Assembly: GCA_034359265.1 (NCBI GenBank)
Contig: CP136893.1
Span: 17,055,001-17,119,000, forward strand
Direction of reading: 5' to 3'
DNA: 64,000 bases
From: Canna indica
Taxonomy: Eukaryota > Streptophyta > Magnoliopsida > Zingiberales > Cannaceae
Position numbers and translations under genes: made by a program. This document shows, piece by piece, positions 46,640 through 57,400 of the stretch. A model generated the notes under the pieces. That model saw only the letters and a list, made by a program, of their open reading frames with translations, did not search any database and was not told the origin of the DNA. Numbering within the stretch: position 1 is the stretch's first letter; every line of letters starts with the position of its first letter.

Positions 46640-47030
46640 TGTGGTAGGATATTAAAATTTTAAGCTAAAATTTATATAGATATCATTTCAATGGAATACA
46701 CATTTATACTTATATAAATCAATCTTTAGTATAATGGATGATATTAATTATAAAAGAAATAAATTTTAATATTTAGCCTATGATTAGCTTAAATGATGAG
46801 GTCATATTAGGCTTTGATTAAACTAGTTCTAGGATTTATTAAATTAAATTGTGGAAAGTAGGGATTGAATCCAATTGGGTCTTTTGGATTATGCCGAGCT
46901 TATAATTACATTCGATTATGCTAAGTTTATATATTCAAATCGAATCAACTTAGAATTCAATCAATCTGGTTGTATTAAAATAGGTCAACTCAAACAAGGC
47001 TAGACAAGTTTCTCAACGTGATGTAGTGGT
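46640..47030. other. Intergenic, no gene seen
   Basis: AT-rich sequence between the LINE and the hAT MITE. I recognise nothing in it. Confidence 0.4.
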
Positions 47031-47039
47031 CAAATCAAC

Positions 47040-47511
47040 TAGGGGTGTGCATGAGTATCGAATAGACTCGAAACTATTTGGAACCTAATCAATCGGGTAG
47101 ATCCGAATTAAATTCGAATAGGATCCGATCGAGATAAAAATTAAGGAATCAATTAAAATTGATTCTCGATTCCAGATCCAACACATCAGATATCTGAATC
47201 TGAAACCGGAATCGGTATCTGAAATCTGTTCATTTACAAGTTCCAACATGATACATACTGTTCTCGAACCTATTAGAACTTGAAACCTGTACCCTAGAAC
47301 CTATTCAATTACATATTCTAACAGGGTACCGAAAACTTATAAATGAACATATTCCAACAGGGTATTCGAAACCAAAACTTGTGATTCCGAGTAAGATTTA
47401 ATTCCAAGTTCCAATAGGATAAAATCCGATTTCAAAACTTAAAAATCATCATATATAAGATAGGATCCGAATATAATAAAAAATATAGGCACCAAAACCT
47501 GCTCACCCCTA
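47040..47511. mobile_element. hAT-type MITE (TAGGGGTGTGCA ends)
   Basis: Perfect 8-bp duplication AAATCAAC at 47032-47039 and 47512-47519. Ends are TAGGGGTGTGCA and the inverted TGCTCACCCCTA. Internal words such as GGATCCGA, TATTCGA and CCAACAGGGTA recur. No coding region. Confidence 0.85.
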
Positions 47512-47519
47512 AAATCAAC

Positions 47520-48079
47520 TAGCTTAGATTCAATTTTTAATGAAGTCAGGTCAACTAGCTTGAGATTCAATTTTTAATGAAGTCAGGTTGGATCAAGTAA
47601 AATTCAATTCGATGCAGTCAAATTTAGTCATATAAACTTGGTCTCACATATGGAGAGTGAATTGAAATCTTTAGAATTTTTAAATGAGTTAAAATTTTTA
47701 TCCTACCCTAATCTTGAGGAATTTATCCTCATGTTTGGAAATCACATGTTACCAAAGAACTTCAATTGAATTCGTACAATGACCCAGTCTTTTTAATATC
47801 ACTTGGTGAACAAGGATTTCTGAAAAAGCAGCAACAGCAGTTGCAATTGCCTCAAGAGCCATTAGAAGATCCTTCAATTCTAAACCAATATAGCATATCC
47901 CAAGAACCCATATAGTAAACTTCAACATCCAAAAGAAATCCTAAGAAACTGGCATCCCATCCCAAATGATCATAGCATATGGAACTCTTTCCGTCGTTCC
48001 AAGTTCTTTTCTCAAATTAGTCATCTTTGTCGACTACACCAAAGCAAAGGTGATCACAGAATTCAGCTCAGTTACTTCT
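47520..48079. other. Downstream flank of the LRR kinase gene
   Basis: No coding sequence seen. Part of it is probably the 3' untranslated region of the minus-strand kinase gene that ends at 48080. A short direct repeat (AACTAGCTT...TTTTTAATGAAGTCAGGT) lies at 47518-47590. Confidence 0.4.
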
Positions 48080-50905
48080 CTAAAGCTCTTGAACAACTTC
48101 TTCTATTGCCGGTCTTCGGCTTGGAGCATCGGCTGCGCAAAGCAATGCGATTCTCGTTAACCTAGCAGCCTCTGGCATGGAGTAGTTCCCCTTCAGTTTT
48201 TCATCTATCAAGTCTTCAAATCTTCCAGACTCCACCTCCAACCACAAGTGATTGACTTTCTTTTTGCCAGTGAGGATCTGAAGCATGATAACTCCAAACG
48301 CATAGACATCACTCTTCTCCGAGAAACGCCCAGTCGTGGTGTACTCGGGGGCCAAGTAGCCCATGGCAGCACTTTCTTTGAGCGAGGAGAAGACAACATC
48401 CTCAGTCAGTAGTTTGTGCAGGCCCCAGCCAGAGAGTAAAGGTTCGAAATGGCTATCAATGAGAACTTTCTCTGATGACAAGTTCTGGTGGAATAGAGAG
48501 GGCTTGTTCGCTCCATTGCAGTGTAAATACTCGATGCCTATTCATAAGAAAAACAACATCATTTTACTTGCTTATATATATATATTCATCCAACATAAAA
48601 GTAAAAAAAACTAGAGGAGTAGAGAAATGCAACAGAAGTCCTATAAGTTTTAAATTTTTTGGATTTTAGTTATATAAGTGCAACATAAGATTTGGTCCTA
48701 TCCGTGACGGTCTGTTAATTATCCGTCCACGTGGACATAATACCGTTCATTCACGTTGAAAAATTTGGTCCTATAAGTTTCATTTCAGAATTTTCAGCCC
48801 TATATATTTGCTTTGTAGCACAAATTTAGTCCACCTGTGACGGTCCGTTAACTCTCCGTCTACGAAAAAATAAACGACCTTATGTCCATTTAACAAAGTT
48901 AACGGACCATTGCGGATAGAACCAAATCGGTGCTACGGAGCAAACATATAGGACTAAAAATACTGAAATGAAACTTATAGGATTAAATTCCAAAAAATTT
49001 AAAACTTATAAGACTTCGATTGCACTTCTCCCTAAAAAAATTGTTCTTGCTAATAAATTGAATTTTTTACTGATGCATAATTCATAGGTGTAGCTGAATA
49101 CCTTTGGCAATGCCTCTGATGATGGAAACCCTAGTGGGCCAATCAAGAACCTTATTGTTCTCATCATCCTTCACATCCAAATATTGTGACAAGCTCCCAT
49201 TCGAAACGAAATCATAAACAAGGAAGCACTCCCCTCTACCTCTGGAATAGCAGAAGCCTCTTAGTCCTACAAGATTTCTGTGTCTCAACATGGTCAGCAT
49301 GTTCAACCCCTTGAGGAACTCGGATTCCTCTGACTTGCAGCTCATTTTGTTAATTCTCTTAACTGCAACTGCACAACCATCGCGGAGTATCCCCTTGTAA
49401 GTTGCGACAAAACTGTTCTTCTTCCCCAGCAAATTTACCTCTGAGAAGTGCTGAGTGGCAGAGTCCACCTCTTCCAAATTGAACCTAAAGCTCTGAGAGA
49501 CCTCCTGGGAGAACCCAACTCCGCTACGCTTATCGGCCAAGGGATCCCATCCATGGGAGTACTCAAGGCTGATGAGTGGGGAGGCGATCCTCCGAAGTGA
49601 ATCCTTAGCTCGGTCGGTCAACATAAGTTGACCGTTGCAAAGTTCAAGTGATGCACCCATCCTTGGCTTCCTATGAAAGTACCAGTAGAATGCTACTAGT
49701 CCAGAAACCAACACCCCAAAGCCAACTACTGTGAGTGTAATGATGATAGCCAATTGGGTGGATTTGGATGAGTTGGAGGAGTACTGGGTTGTGTTACTAA
49801 TTTCCTGCGTTGTGATACCAGCACCAAAAGGTTCAGGTTTGTTTGGATTGAGGAGATCCGCAGAAGTGCACTCTTTAAGAGCAGTGAATCCAATTCCACA
49901 TAATTCAGGATTGTGTTTGTACTTGAAGTTCGCACCCAATCTCTTCAAATCTTCATTTCAACCAAAAACTTCTCAGATGCATGTTTTTATTGAAGGAGAT
50001 TGAAAAATGTCAAGTTTCAACGGAGAAGAAGATGTTACCAGAAGGCACATTGCCGGAGAGCGAGTTGTTCCGAACATCTAATAGTGTTAACCGTGAGAGC
50101 TGAGCTAGCTTGACAGGGACTGAGCCAAAGAGCTTGTTGAAGCTTAAATCCAACCATGTCAACTCACTCAAATCTCCTAAGCTTGCAGGAATTGCTCCAT
50201 TGAGATTGTTGGATTGCAGAGCTAGCACAGTGAGCTTCTTCAACAGCCCCAATTTGGTTGGTATGCTCCCTGTGAGCTTGTTATATGAAAGCTGGAGCAC
50301 TAAGACAAAGAAAGGAAGAAGATGAGCCATAAAAAACCCTAAGTAACTTCAAATCAACATACTAAATGAAATATTTTGTTGAACACAAGTTAAACGAAAA
50401 AAAACCTATTCAAGCAAGGATTGAGTCTTAAATCAAACTAGATGAAGTCTTTGGTCAAACCTTGTAGTTCATCCATGTCACCTATCTCAGCCGGAATCCT
50501 CCCGGAGAGGTTGTTGACATTGAGATAGAGATCAGCGAGCCGGGTCAGGTTCGCTATCTCTCTGGGTATCTCCCTAGAGATGCTGTTGTAATGGAGATAG
50601 AGCCCCGTGAGGGACCTCAGCCGGACGACCGCCGGCGAGATGGATCCTGCGAGCCGCCTCCCTTGCAGGGAGATGTTGGTGACCTCCCCCCTCTCGTTGC
50701 AGGCCACTCCCTCGAAGTCCCCGCCGCAGGGGTCTCCCTCGCTGCGCCAAGAGGTCAAGAACCGGCTCTCCGGGTCCAAAGATGACTTCAACTCCATCAG
50801 TGCTTTTAGCTCGTCGTTGCCGCCGCCAGAAAGTGCAGTTCGAAGAAGAAGGGCGAAGAGGAAAAGGAAGAGAAGGCCATGGCCGAGGGGAGGAAGAGAA
50901 GGCAT
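48080..50905 (-). CDS. LRR receptor-like protein kinase, probable pseudokinase
   Basis: Four exons on the minus strand: 50905-50461, 50299-50039, 49950-49102, 48537-48080, all GT-AG, giving 670 residues in frame. Order: signal peptide (1-26), LRR N-terminal domain with DPCGGDFEGVAC (about 58-69), then LRRs (70-235, such as LTGLYLHYNSISREIP and LTVLALQSNNLNGAIP). A Cys pair NPELCGIGF follows, then one membrane helix (about 302-325) and a kinase domain from about 395. Kinase motifs: loop LLGKKNSFVATYKG with the second and third glycines lost; VAVK with Lys433 kept; HQN (535-537) in place of HRD; GWG (555-557) in place of DFG; APE kept in GYLAPEYTTTGRFSEKSDVY. The organisation and the HQN feature match the Arabidopsis At5g51560-type LRR kinases as I recall them. 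Likely a plasma-membrane signalling partner without normal catalysis. I chose the ATG at 50905 because a signal peptide follows directly; an in-frame ATG at 51022 would add 39 residues. Confidence 0.9.
48619..49033. mobile_element. MITE with long inverted repeats in the last intron of the LRR kinase gene
   Basis: AAGTCCTATAAGTTTTAAAT near 48635 is returned in complement by ATTTAAAACTTATAAGACTT near 48996. AGAAATGCAAC/TTGCACTTCTC pair outside these. Internal GGTCCGTTAAC words are also inverted. It lies in the 564-bp intron 48538-49101. The target duplication is unclear because both flanks are A-rich. Structure suggests a MULE-type MITE. Confidence 0.7.
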
Positions 50906-51029
50906 TGTTGTCGTCACAAGAAACCAGAAGAATAGTGGAAAGGTTGCTTTGCTCTTATCTTTGTTTCCCACAAACAATAAAGAGATGAAGGGGAAATGAT
51001 AAAAGGAAATAGAGGAGTCCAAGTGTTGT

Positions 51030-52627
51030 ATGCTTCCTTTCTTGGTTCAAGTAAAGGAGAATGGAAGAAAAAGAGAAGGGATGGCAGAAAAGAAGAGTGT
51101 GAACATGAAAAGAAGAGAATGGGAAGTACCAAGGATACAAAGAACAAGGTGAAGACCATCAGAATGTCCCATTTGTGGAGGAGGAAGATGATTCAGACTG
51201 GAGGAGTCAGTCGCTGAGCTGCAGTGCAATGCAGCAGTGCAGCGAAATTATTTATTTTAGCTTGAGTGATGTTTGTACCCTCTGAATTATTTTATTCCAG
51301 AAAATTATTGAAAGATTTTAATTTCCAAAGATGATCCCCAATTAATTATTACAGTTTAATTAGTTTAATTGGACAATGCATTTAATTCAAGTGATCCAAA
51401 ATAAAAATATTATCAGAAAATCTATCACTCAAATCATCAAATGATTGCATGTTTCATGAAGAAAGGGGTATTGCAGACATTTCGTGAGGACCATTCTATA
51501 AAGTAAGTACAGTATATCATCTGAAATTACATTCCACGTCAGCTCGACGCACTTTTCTGTGATAGAAAGGAGTAATTAACATCAAAAAGCACATCAGCTA
51601 ATTAATGACTTTTGCTTTTTGTTTGTTTAGGTCTCTTTGTCTGCTCAAGTATAGAAGTTTTTAATTATTATCCCAAAAAAAATTTAAATAAGAAAATACT
51701 AATGTCTGAGAACAAAAACTTTTCTCAATCAAATTAATAATCAAAGTTCAGACTCCTCATAAACCATTTTCTTTATTGAAAAAAAAACTAGCTGTAGATG
51801 CTCTTAAATGGGGCGATTCAGTCTGATAAATCTTAGTAGGCAATTAGTAATTCCGAGATCAAATTATCCCATAACTAATTCAGCGAGGTAAAGAATCCAA
51901 CTTTGTTTGAAGATAGAAAAGTAACCCTTAATTAATAAGGAAAAGATAGATTCCCGGTTGCATTCCTCCCCCCCACAATCTAGAAAGCCAATCCTGAAGT
52001 AGATTCTCCCACGTGGCGGTTATACTTTTCTGAATAAAATTTAGAAAAACTGAACTCTGCTGGTCCCATTTGATTGACATAATTTCTTTTCTTGCGGAGG
52101 ATAAGAGTTAAGAAGCCAAAAATTATACTTCTCGAAGTAGTTTAAAAAAACATCTTATTTCTGTATTTTCCAATAACTACCATTTTATAAAAAAAAAATG
52201 CAAATTTTAACAAAAGACAAAAAATAATTTACCAAGGGTACGCAGATAAGTCAGATATAATTTTATCTTCATATTTATATTTAATAATGAATATATATTT
52301 TATGTTGTGAATATTATGAAATGAGATCATTTATGAGTTATTAATCTTTTTTTATTTTGATTTTTTTTAGATAAAATATATAGTTTTTTCATATTAACAA
52401 TAAATAAAAATTCTCTTATATAATAAATTACATATTCTATTAATTATCAATGAAATATATATTATATTCTACATATATAATATTAATTTACCAACAAAAT
52501 TTGATTTTCTATATACTAATTAATATATGAAAAAATAAAATATTAATATATAAAAAGAGTATGTTGGTAATTTGATATATACTTTCTTGAAAATATTCAT
52601 ATCAATTAAACATGTTTTGAAAAGTTA
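51030..52627. other. Upstream region of the LRR kinase gene and AT-rich intergenic DNA
   Basis: A purine-rich stretch at 51050-51120 lies just upstream of the kinase gene on its strand (CT-rich when read as leader). Beyond 51240 the DNA is AT-rich with no gene. I recognise no definite promoter boxes. Confidence 0.4.
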
Positions 52628-53617
52628 CACTACTAGAATTGTGACTTTCATCAACGGCTAAATTCGTTGGTGAAGACCTTCACCTACTAGAATTGTGACT
52701 TCCATCGTGGCTAAATCGGTGGCAAACCATCGGTGAAGACCTTCACCGACGGCCCAAGCCGTTGCAACTAATGACGTCTCTAATAGTTTAGAGTCAGCGA
52801 AGCGACCGTTGGTGTTAACATATCAGCGACGACTGCCCTGATTGTTGCTAATATAGTTATCAGTGTCAGCCGACCGGGCCGAGGTAAGGCCGTTGAGGAA
52901 GGCCTGTTGTTGAGTCGTTGTTGTAGGTCATCAGCAACGGCGTTAACGATGCGTCCCAAGCATTACAATACGCTTTCATCGACGACCTACGAACATATGG
53001 GTGTTGGTAAGCTGTCACTGATGTTGTTATCCTGAAATCGAAAAAATAAAAAAATAAAAATTTACATTAATACATTTACAATATCTAATACATAGCTCAC
53101 ACATCCAAAATTATTATAGCTACAATTATAAGTATCAAAATAATCATAACACAATCGTATATAAACTATCGTATCAACACAATATGAATTAAAACGATCG
53201 TATCAACATAAGTATCAAAACAAAAATGCAAGTATATCATAACACATATAAGTCAAGTCATAAACACAAGTCAAATATATATATAAAGTCTCATGACCGC
53301 GGTGGAGGCTGGTCGGGATCGTGCGGTAGCATTTGCAGTGTTTGAGAGTGGAATGACATGGATTGGGTCAAGGACGATGGATCTGATGTCGGAGGGATGC
53401 CAACACTGGAATGAGTTGTTATATGCCTCAACAACGCATGCATCTCCTCTATCAACCGACTTTGACGTCTGACGGTATCCCCTAAGACTACTATCCGGCT
53501 ATGATCCGACGACCAAGATGTGGAGGGCCGCTCACCAGCGAACGGAGGGGTTGGTGTCCCAAGTAGCACTAGCACGACTCGCGCATGGCTACTGTCTGCG
53601 AAGCCATAAATGTTGGA
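52628..53617 (-). mobile_element. CACTA (En/Spm) transposon end with transposase-like coding remnant, cut by an LTR element
   Basis: Starts CACTACTAGAATTGTGAC, the CACTA terminal sequence. A partial copy CTACTAGAATTGTGACTTCC follows about 55 bases later. Next come subterminal words like CATCAACGGC, TCAGCGACGAC and GACGGCCCAAGCCGTTGC. At 53291-53575 on the minus strand is an open stretch ending in PHDPDQPPPRS with RQSRLIEEMHALLRHI, resembling the C-terminal part of plant Ptta/En/Spm transposase proteins. The element stops at 53617 where an LTR begins. Its other half is not in the window. Confidence 0.7.
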
Positions 53618-55382
53618 TGAAATGACACACTAGAAGGGGGGTGAATAGTGTGTTATTTAAATCTATTTGCCTAATTCTGGTTTTAATCGTTTCTTAAATT
53701 ATTTAGGCAAATTGTAATTTTACAATTAAATGCGGAAGCGATAAATGATAAAGCAATTAAAACAAATAAGTATCAATGCAAACACACTGATTTATAGTGG
53801 TTCGGCCCCAATGCCTACTCTACTACCTAAGCACCCCGCTTAGGATTTCCAAACTTAGCTTTAATAGATTATATCAAGTTTTCCTTACAACGAGGACTCA
53901 CCGGGAAGTCTCCGCTCTCCAACCGAAGGCACTTTCACACCCGGAAGTATCCCGCCTTCTTATCCAGAACACTCTCCCACCTCAACCTAAGGGACAACTA
54001 GAACTAATCCTAGTAAATTATGATTATAACGATGGGTTTAAGCCTTAACACCAAGACAACCACCAACTTAATTAAACCTAGCAACCTAGGTTTACACAAA
54101 TTCAATTTCAATGAAATAAGCAATAAAATACAATAGCAATTGGAGCAATAATCAAACACTAAGAACTTAGCTCCAAAAGATACTCCATAGTCCTCTTGAT
54201 GCCTTGAGATGATGAATCGATAAATCTTGAAGGCTAAATCAAGGTGTGTAGATCAAAGCTTGGGTTCTTGAAAGAATTGCTCAATGAAGGCTTGTGGAAA
54301 TGCTTAGGATCACTCTTTTAGGCTTAAAAGCATCGTTCATAGGCTTGAAGAAGGACTGGGATGGGTATTTATAACCCCCCAGCTGAAATAGGGCGTCAAC
54401 GGGTGTATTTTTGACTGTTGCCGACGCTCGGTCGATGGTCCGGTCGATCATCGGTCGACCGACCGATCGACCACTGGCTTTCTGTGAGATATTCACGCTG
54501 TTCGATCGACCGATGGGTCGACCGAATGAGTCACGACATCGCTAATCCACAATCCGGTCGATCGAAGCAGAGATGCCAGGGTCGCGACTTGCGATCTGCA
54601 ATCTGGTCGACCGGTTGGTTGGCCGATGCAACTACTGCCAATTTTTGGCAATGTTCGTTCGACCGATTGGTCGACCGAACTGCCTTCTCCTTTGGTCGGT
54701 CGATCGAACTTGGGTAGGGTAATTTTCTTTGCTTGGTTCATTTTCTGGTTCCGTTTTCACTAAGTCTACTTATATAACATTTATTAACTTTAAATTAATA
54801 ATTTTAAAACATAAATGTTATATAAGGATTACCCCCCATTTGGATTCAATAAAAATATTTAAAAAATCAAAATCTAATTCTTGGGGTCTAGTATAAATTT
54901 TCAGAAAATAGAACTTTTCTAATTTCCCGGGTCAAGATGGGTAGGCTAAAGGCTTCCAAAAACTTCTTAAAAATACCTCGTTATCTAATTTCTACCCAAG
55001 GAACAATTATCGTTATTTTTTATGTCAAGTAAATGTCTAGGACATATAGCCCTCCAAGGAGCTCTCTAGGCTTAGTGTATTTTAGGGCGGTATCGGGATT
55101 TCATGATTTGGGGGTCCGGGTTTGGTTTTAGGGTTCTTTGCATCATAAAGAGGATATACAACATATCTAGACACCCTAAACCTAAACTCTAACTTCTTGA
55201 AGAACCCCGAGCGTCGACGAGCGTCCTTGCCGATTTTTCCAATTTCTTCGATTTTTTCGATTGCGGACGTCGTGCGCTAACCAATATGGAACCTGAAAAT
55301 AACTCTTCATGAAATCATTAGTTTCATGTTTGTTATCATCAAAACTGAGATTAAGACCAAGGTTGAAAACCTTAAGCCAACA
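53618..55382 (-). mobile_element. 3' LTR of copia element 1
   Basis: On the minus strand the LTR starts TGTTGGCTTAAGG at 55382 and ends AGTGTGTCATTTCA at 53618, 1765 bases. The TG...CA ends, the blocks GTGGTTCGGCCCCAATGCCT and CACCCCGCTTAGGATTTCC, and the GGTCGACCGA array are shared with the LTRs at 55914 and 61908. The polypurine tract next to it (55383-55396) shows it is a 3' LTR. Confidence 0.85.
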
Positions 55383-55396
55383 ATCTCTCCCTTTTT
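55383..55396 (-). other. Polypurine tract of copia element 1
   Basis: Minus strand AAAAAGGGAGAGAT directly precedes the LTR start TGTTGG and follows ATGTTTGTCATCATC. That is the conserved arrangement at the 3' end of many plant copia elements and marks the site that primes plus-strand DNA synthesis. Confidence 0.85.
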
Positions 55397-55913
55397 GATG
55401 ATGACAAACATCCTTAAGAAAATATATATATTAAAGCATAAAAAATATCAACTAAGGGATTCCTCCCCCTATCAACATGCATATCTATATAATAGAACTC
55501 CCCCTATTTATATGCATGGTTTTCCTATATTTTCTTCCCCTTTACCTAAATTTTTCTCCCCCTTTTGACATCAATCAAAAAGGGCAAGAAAATTCAATCA
55601 AAAACCAAAGTTGAAACTCTAAAAGATTTTTCAAAACCGCGAAAGTCTCAACTCAAGGGATGAAAGCCAAACATCGAATAAGAGATTAAGTCATATATGA
55701 TATTGTGAAATGATAGATGAAATCCAAAACCAAGAATCATGTAGTAACTTAAGTATCGATATTTTCAAGAATATCATATCTTTTCCATGACATTTTTAAA
55801 ATTTTCATTCTAAGTGCATGAAAATATGTCATACCTATTCCTAAATATGTTTATGAAGTTTGGACTTAAAATGAAGTGTCCAAATCGATTTGTTGACTTG
55901 GGTCAAACTTTTC
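55397..55913 (-). mobile_element. Internal region of copia element 1 (left part, non-coding)
   Basis: This matches the non-coding internal region of element 2 (compare 55400-55530 with 57404-57540, and 55840-55905 with 59135-59215) but is much shorter, so element 1 has internal deletions. It ends at the TTTTC target site where element 2 inserted and resumes at 62748. Confidence 0.8.
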
Positions 55914-57386
55914 TAAAAGCGAAATGGCAACACTAGAGGGGTGAATAGTGTGTCAACTAAATTAATTAGCCTAAATTCCAATTTTAATCGTTTCTTGATT
56001 AGTTTAGACAATTTGCGATTTAATGATTGGATGCGGAAGCGATAAATAATTAAGCAATTAAAACAAATAATAAAGCAATGCAAACACGATAATTTATAGT
56101 GGTTCGGCCCCAATGTCTACTCCACTACCTAAGCACCCCGCTTAGGATTTCCAAACTAGTTTTATTAGATTAATTTTCGTTTTCCTTACACAGAGGACTT
56201 TTCACTCGAAGAGTCCCACTCTCGACCTAAGACACTTCCACACCCGGAAGTCTCCGCCTTCTTATCGAGAGCACTCTTCCACCTCAACCCTAAGGGACAA
56301 CTAAACTAATCCTAGTAAACACTAAGTTTACACAAGTGGCTTTACACCTTTTCACCAAGGTAACCACTTTCACACACAAGACCAAACACCCGATCTTCGT
56401 ACAAACCCAAATCAAACAATGTTCAAATAACAAGTAAAAATTACAATGAAAAGAGCTTATAAATGAAACCAAGAATTAGCGCTCTTTTCCAAGCCTTGGA
56501 TCCTCCAACTCGCTGAGTCGTAGAGCTCGAATCAATTCTCGAGTTGAGAGAGAGTGTGTGCTTGAAGAAGTTGTCGCCGGAAGAATTGAGCGTAAGCCCT
56601 AATCTTTTTGGAAGGCTTAAACCTATCTTATAATACTCAATAAAATCTGTAAGATGGAGAGAAGAAGGTCAAATGAATTATATGAGGGTGTATTTATACC
56701 CTTCTGAAGAAATGACAACTCAACGGATAGTTTTATATCCGTTGTAGGCCACTGGTCGATTGGTCAGTTGATCGACCGATCGACCGATCATTCGACCGCT
56801 GCTCTTCTCTTTGTGGTCAGTCGACCGACGGGTCGACTGCCCAGACGCAACTCCTTCGATCCCGCATTCGGTCGACCAGTCGGTCGACCGACGTGATCTT
56901 GCGTCTTCATCAAACGCAGGTCGGTCGACCGATTGGTCAACCGACAGAGCTACTGCCCATTTTGGGTCTCGATCGGTCGATCGCCCGGTCGACTGAAGTA
57001 GCTGCTGCCTCTTTCTTACCCTATTCGGTCGATCGCTCGGTCGACTGAATTTAGGCTGAATTGAACTTTTCAGCCTGGTTTTTTTCCGCGCTTTGTTTCT
57101 AGGTTCCGGCTTTCAATGAGCATCATCTTGGAGAGCTTTCCATGTGATCTTTGAGCTTGCCCAATACGTCTTTGGTGCAGACGTTGATCTTCGAGAAATT
57201 CTACGATGAACCCAAACACGACGATCAATGTCCTTTCGATTTCTTCCGATTTATCCGATCGAGGACATCGAATGCTAATTGATATGGAACCTGAAAGATT
57301 TCTCGATGAAATATTAGTTCCATGTTTGTTATCATCAAAACCGAGATTAAGAGATTAAGACCAAGGTTGAAAACTTAAAGCCAACA
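55914..57386 (-). mobile_element. 3' LTR of copia element 2
   Basis: 1473 bases on the minus strand, from TGTTGGCTTTAAG to CGCTTTTA. It contains the complete palindromic GGTCGACC zone (56750-57040) and the shared TTCGGCCCCAATG and CTTAGGATTTCC blocks. Confidence 0.88.
56750..57040. repeat. GGTCGACCGA palindrome-rich array in the LTR
   Basis: GGTCGACC, TCGACCGA, GATCGACCGATCG and variants recur at least a dozen times in both orientations within 290 bases. Parallel arrays occur at about 54415-54710 (element 1) and 62240-62395 (element 2, 5' LTR). They lie in the part of the LTR where the promoter region would be expected. Confidence 0.75.
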
Positions 57387-57400
57387 ATCTTCCCCTTTTT
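57387..57400 (-). other. Polypurine tract of copia element 2
   Basis: Minus strand AAAAAGGGGAAGAT immediately before the 3' LTR start TGTTGG, preceded by TTTGTCATCATC as in element 1. Confidence 0.85.

Noticed and set aside
50906..51022. Upstream in-frame ATG that would lengthen the LRR kinase by 39 residues
   Set aside because: The ATG at 50905 is directly followed by a typical signal peptide; the longer form would bury it behind a mixed segment. Kept as an alternative only.
53797..54048. 83-codon open frame in the LTR of element 1
   Set aside because: It lies wholly within LTR sequence whose equivalent in the other two LTRs is not open; no protein family.
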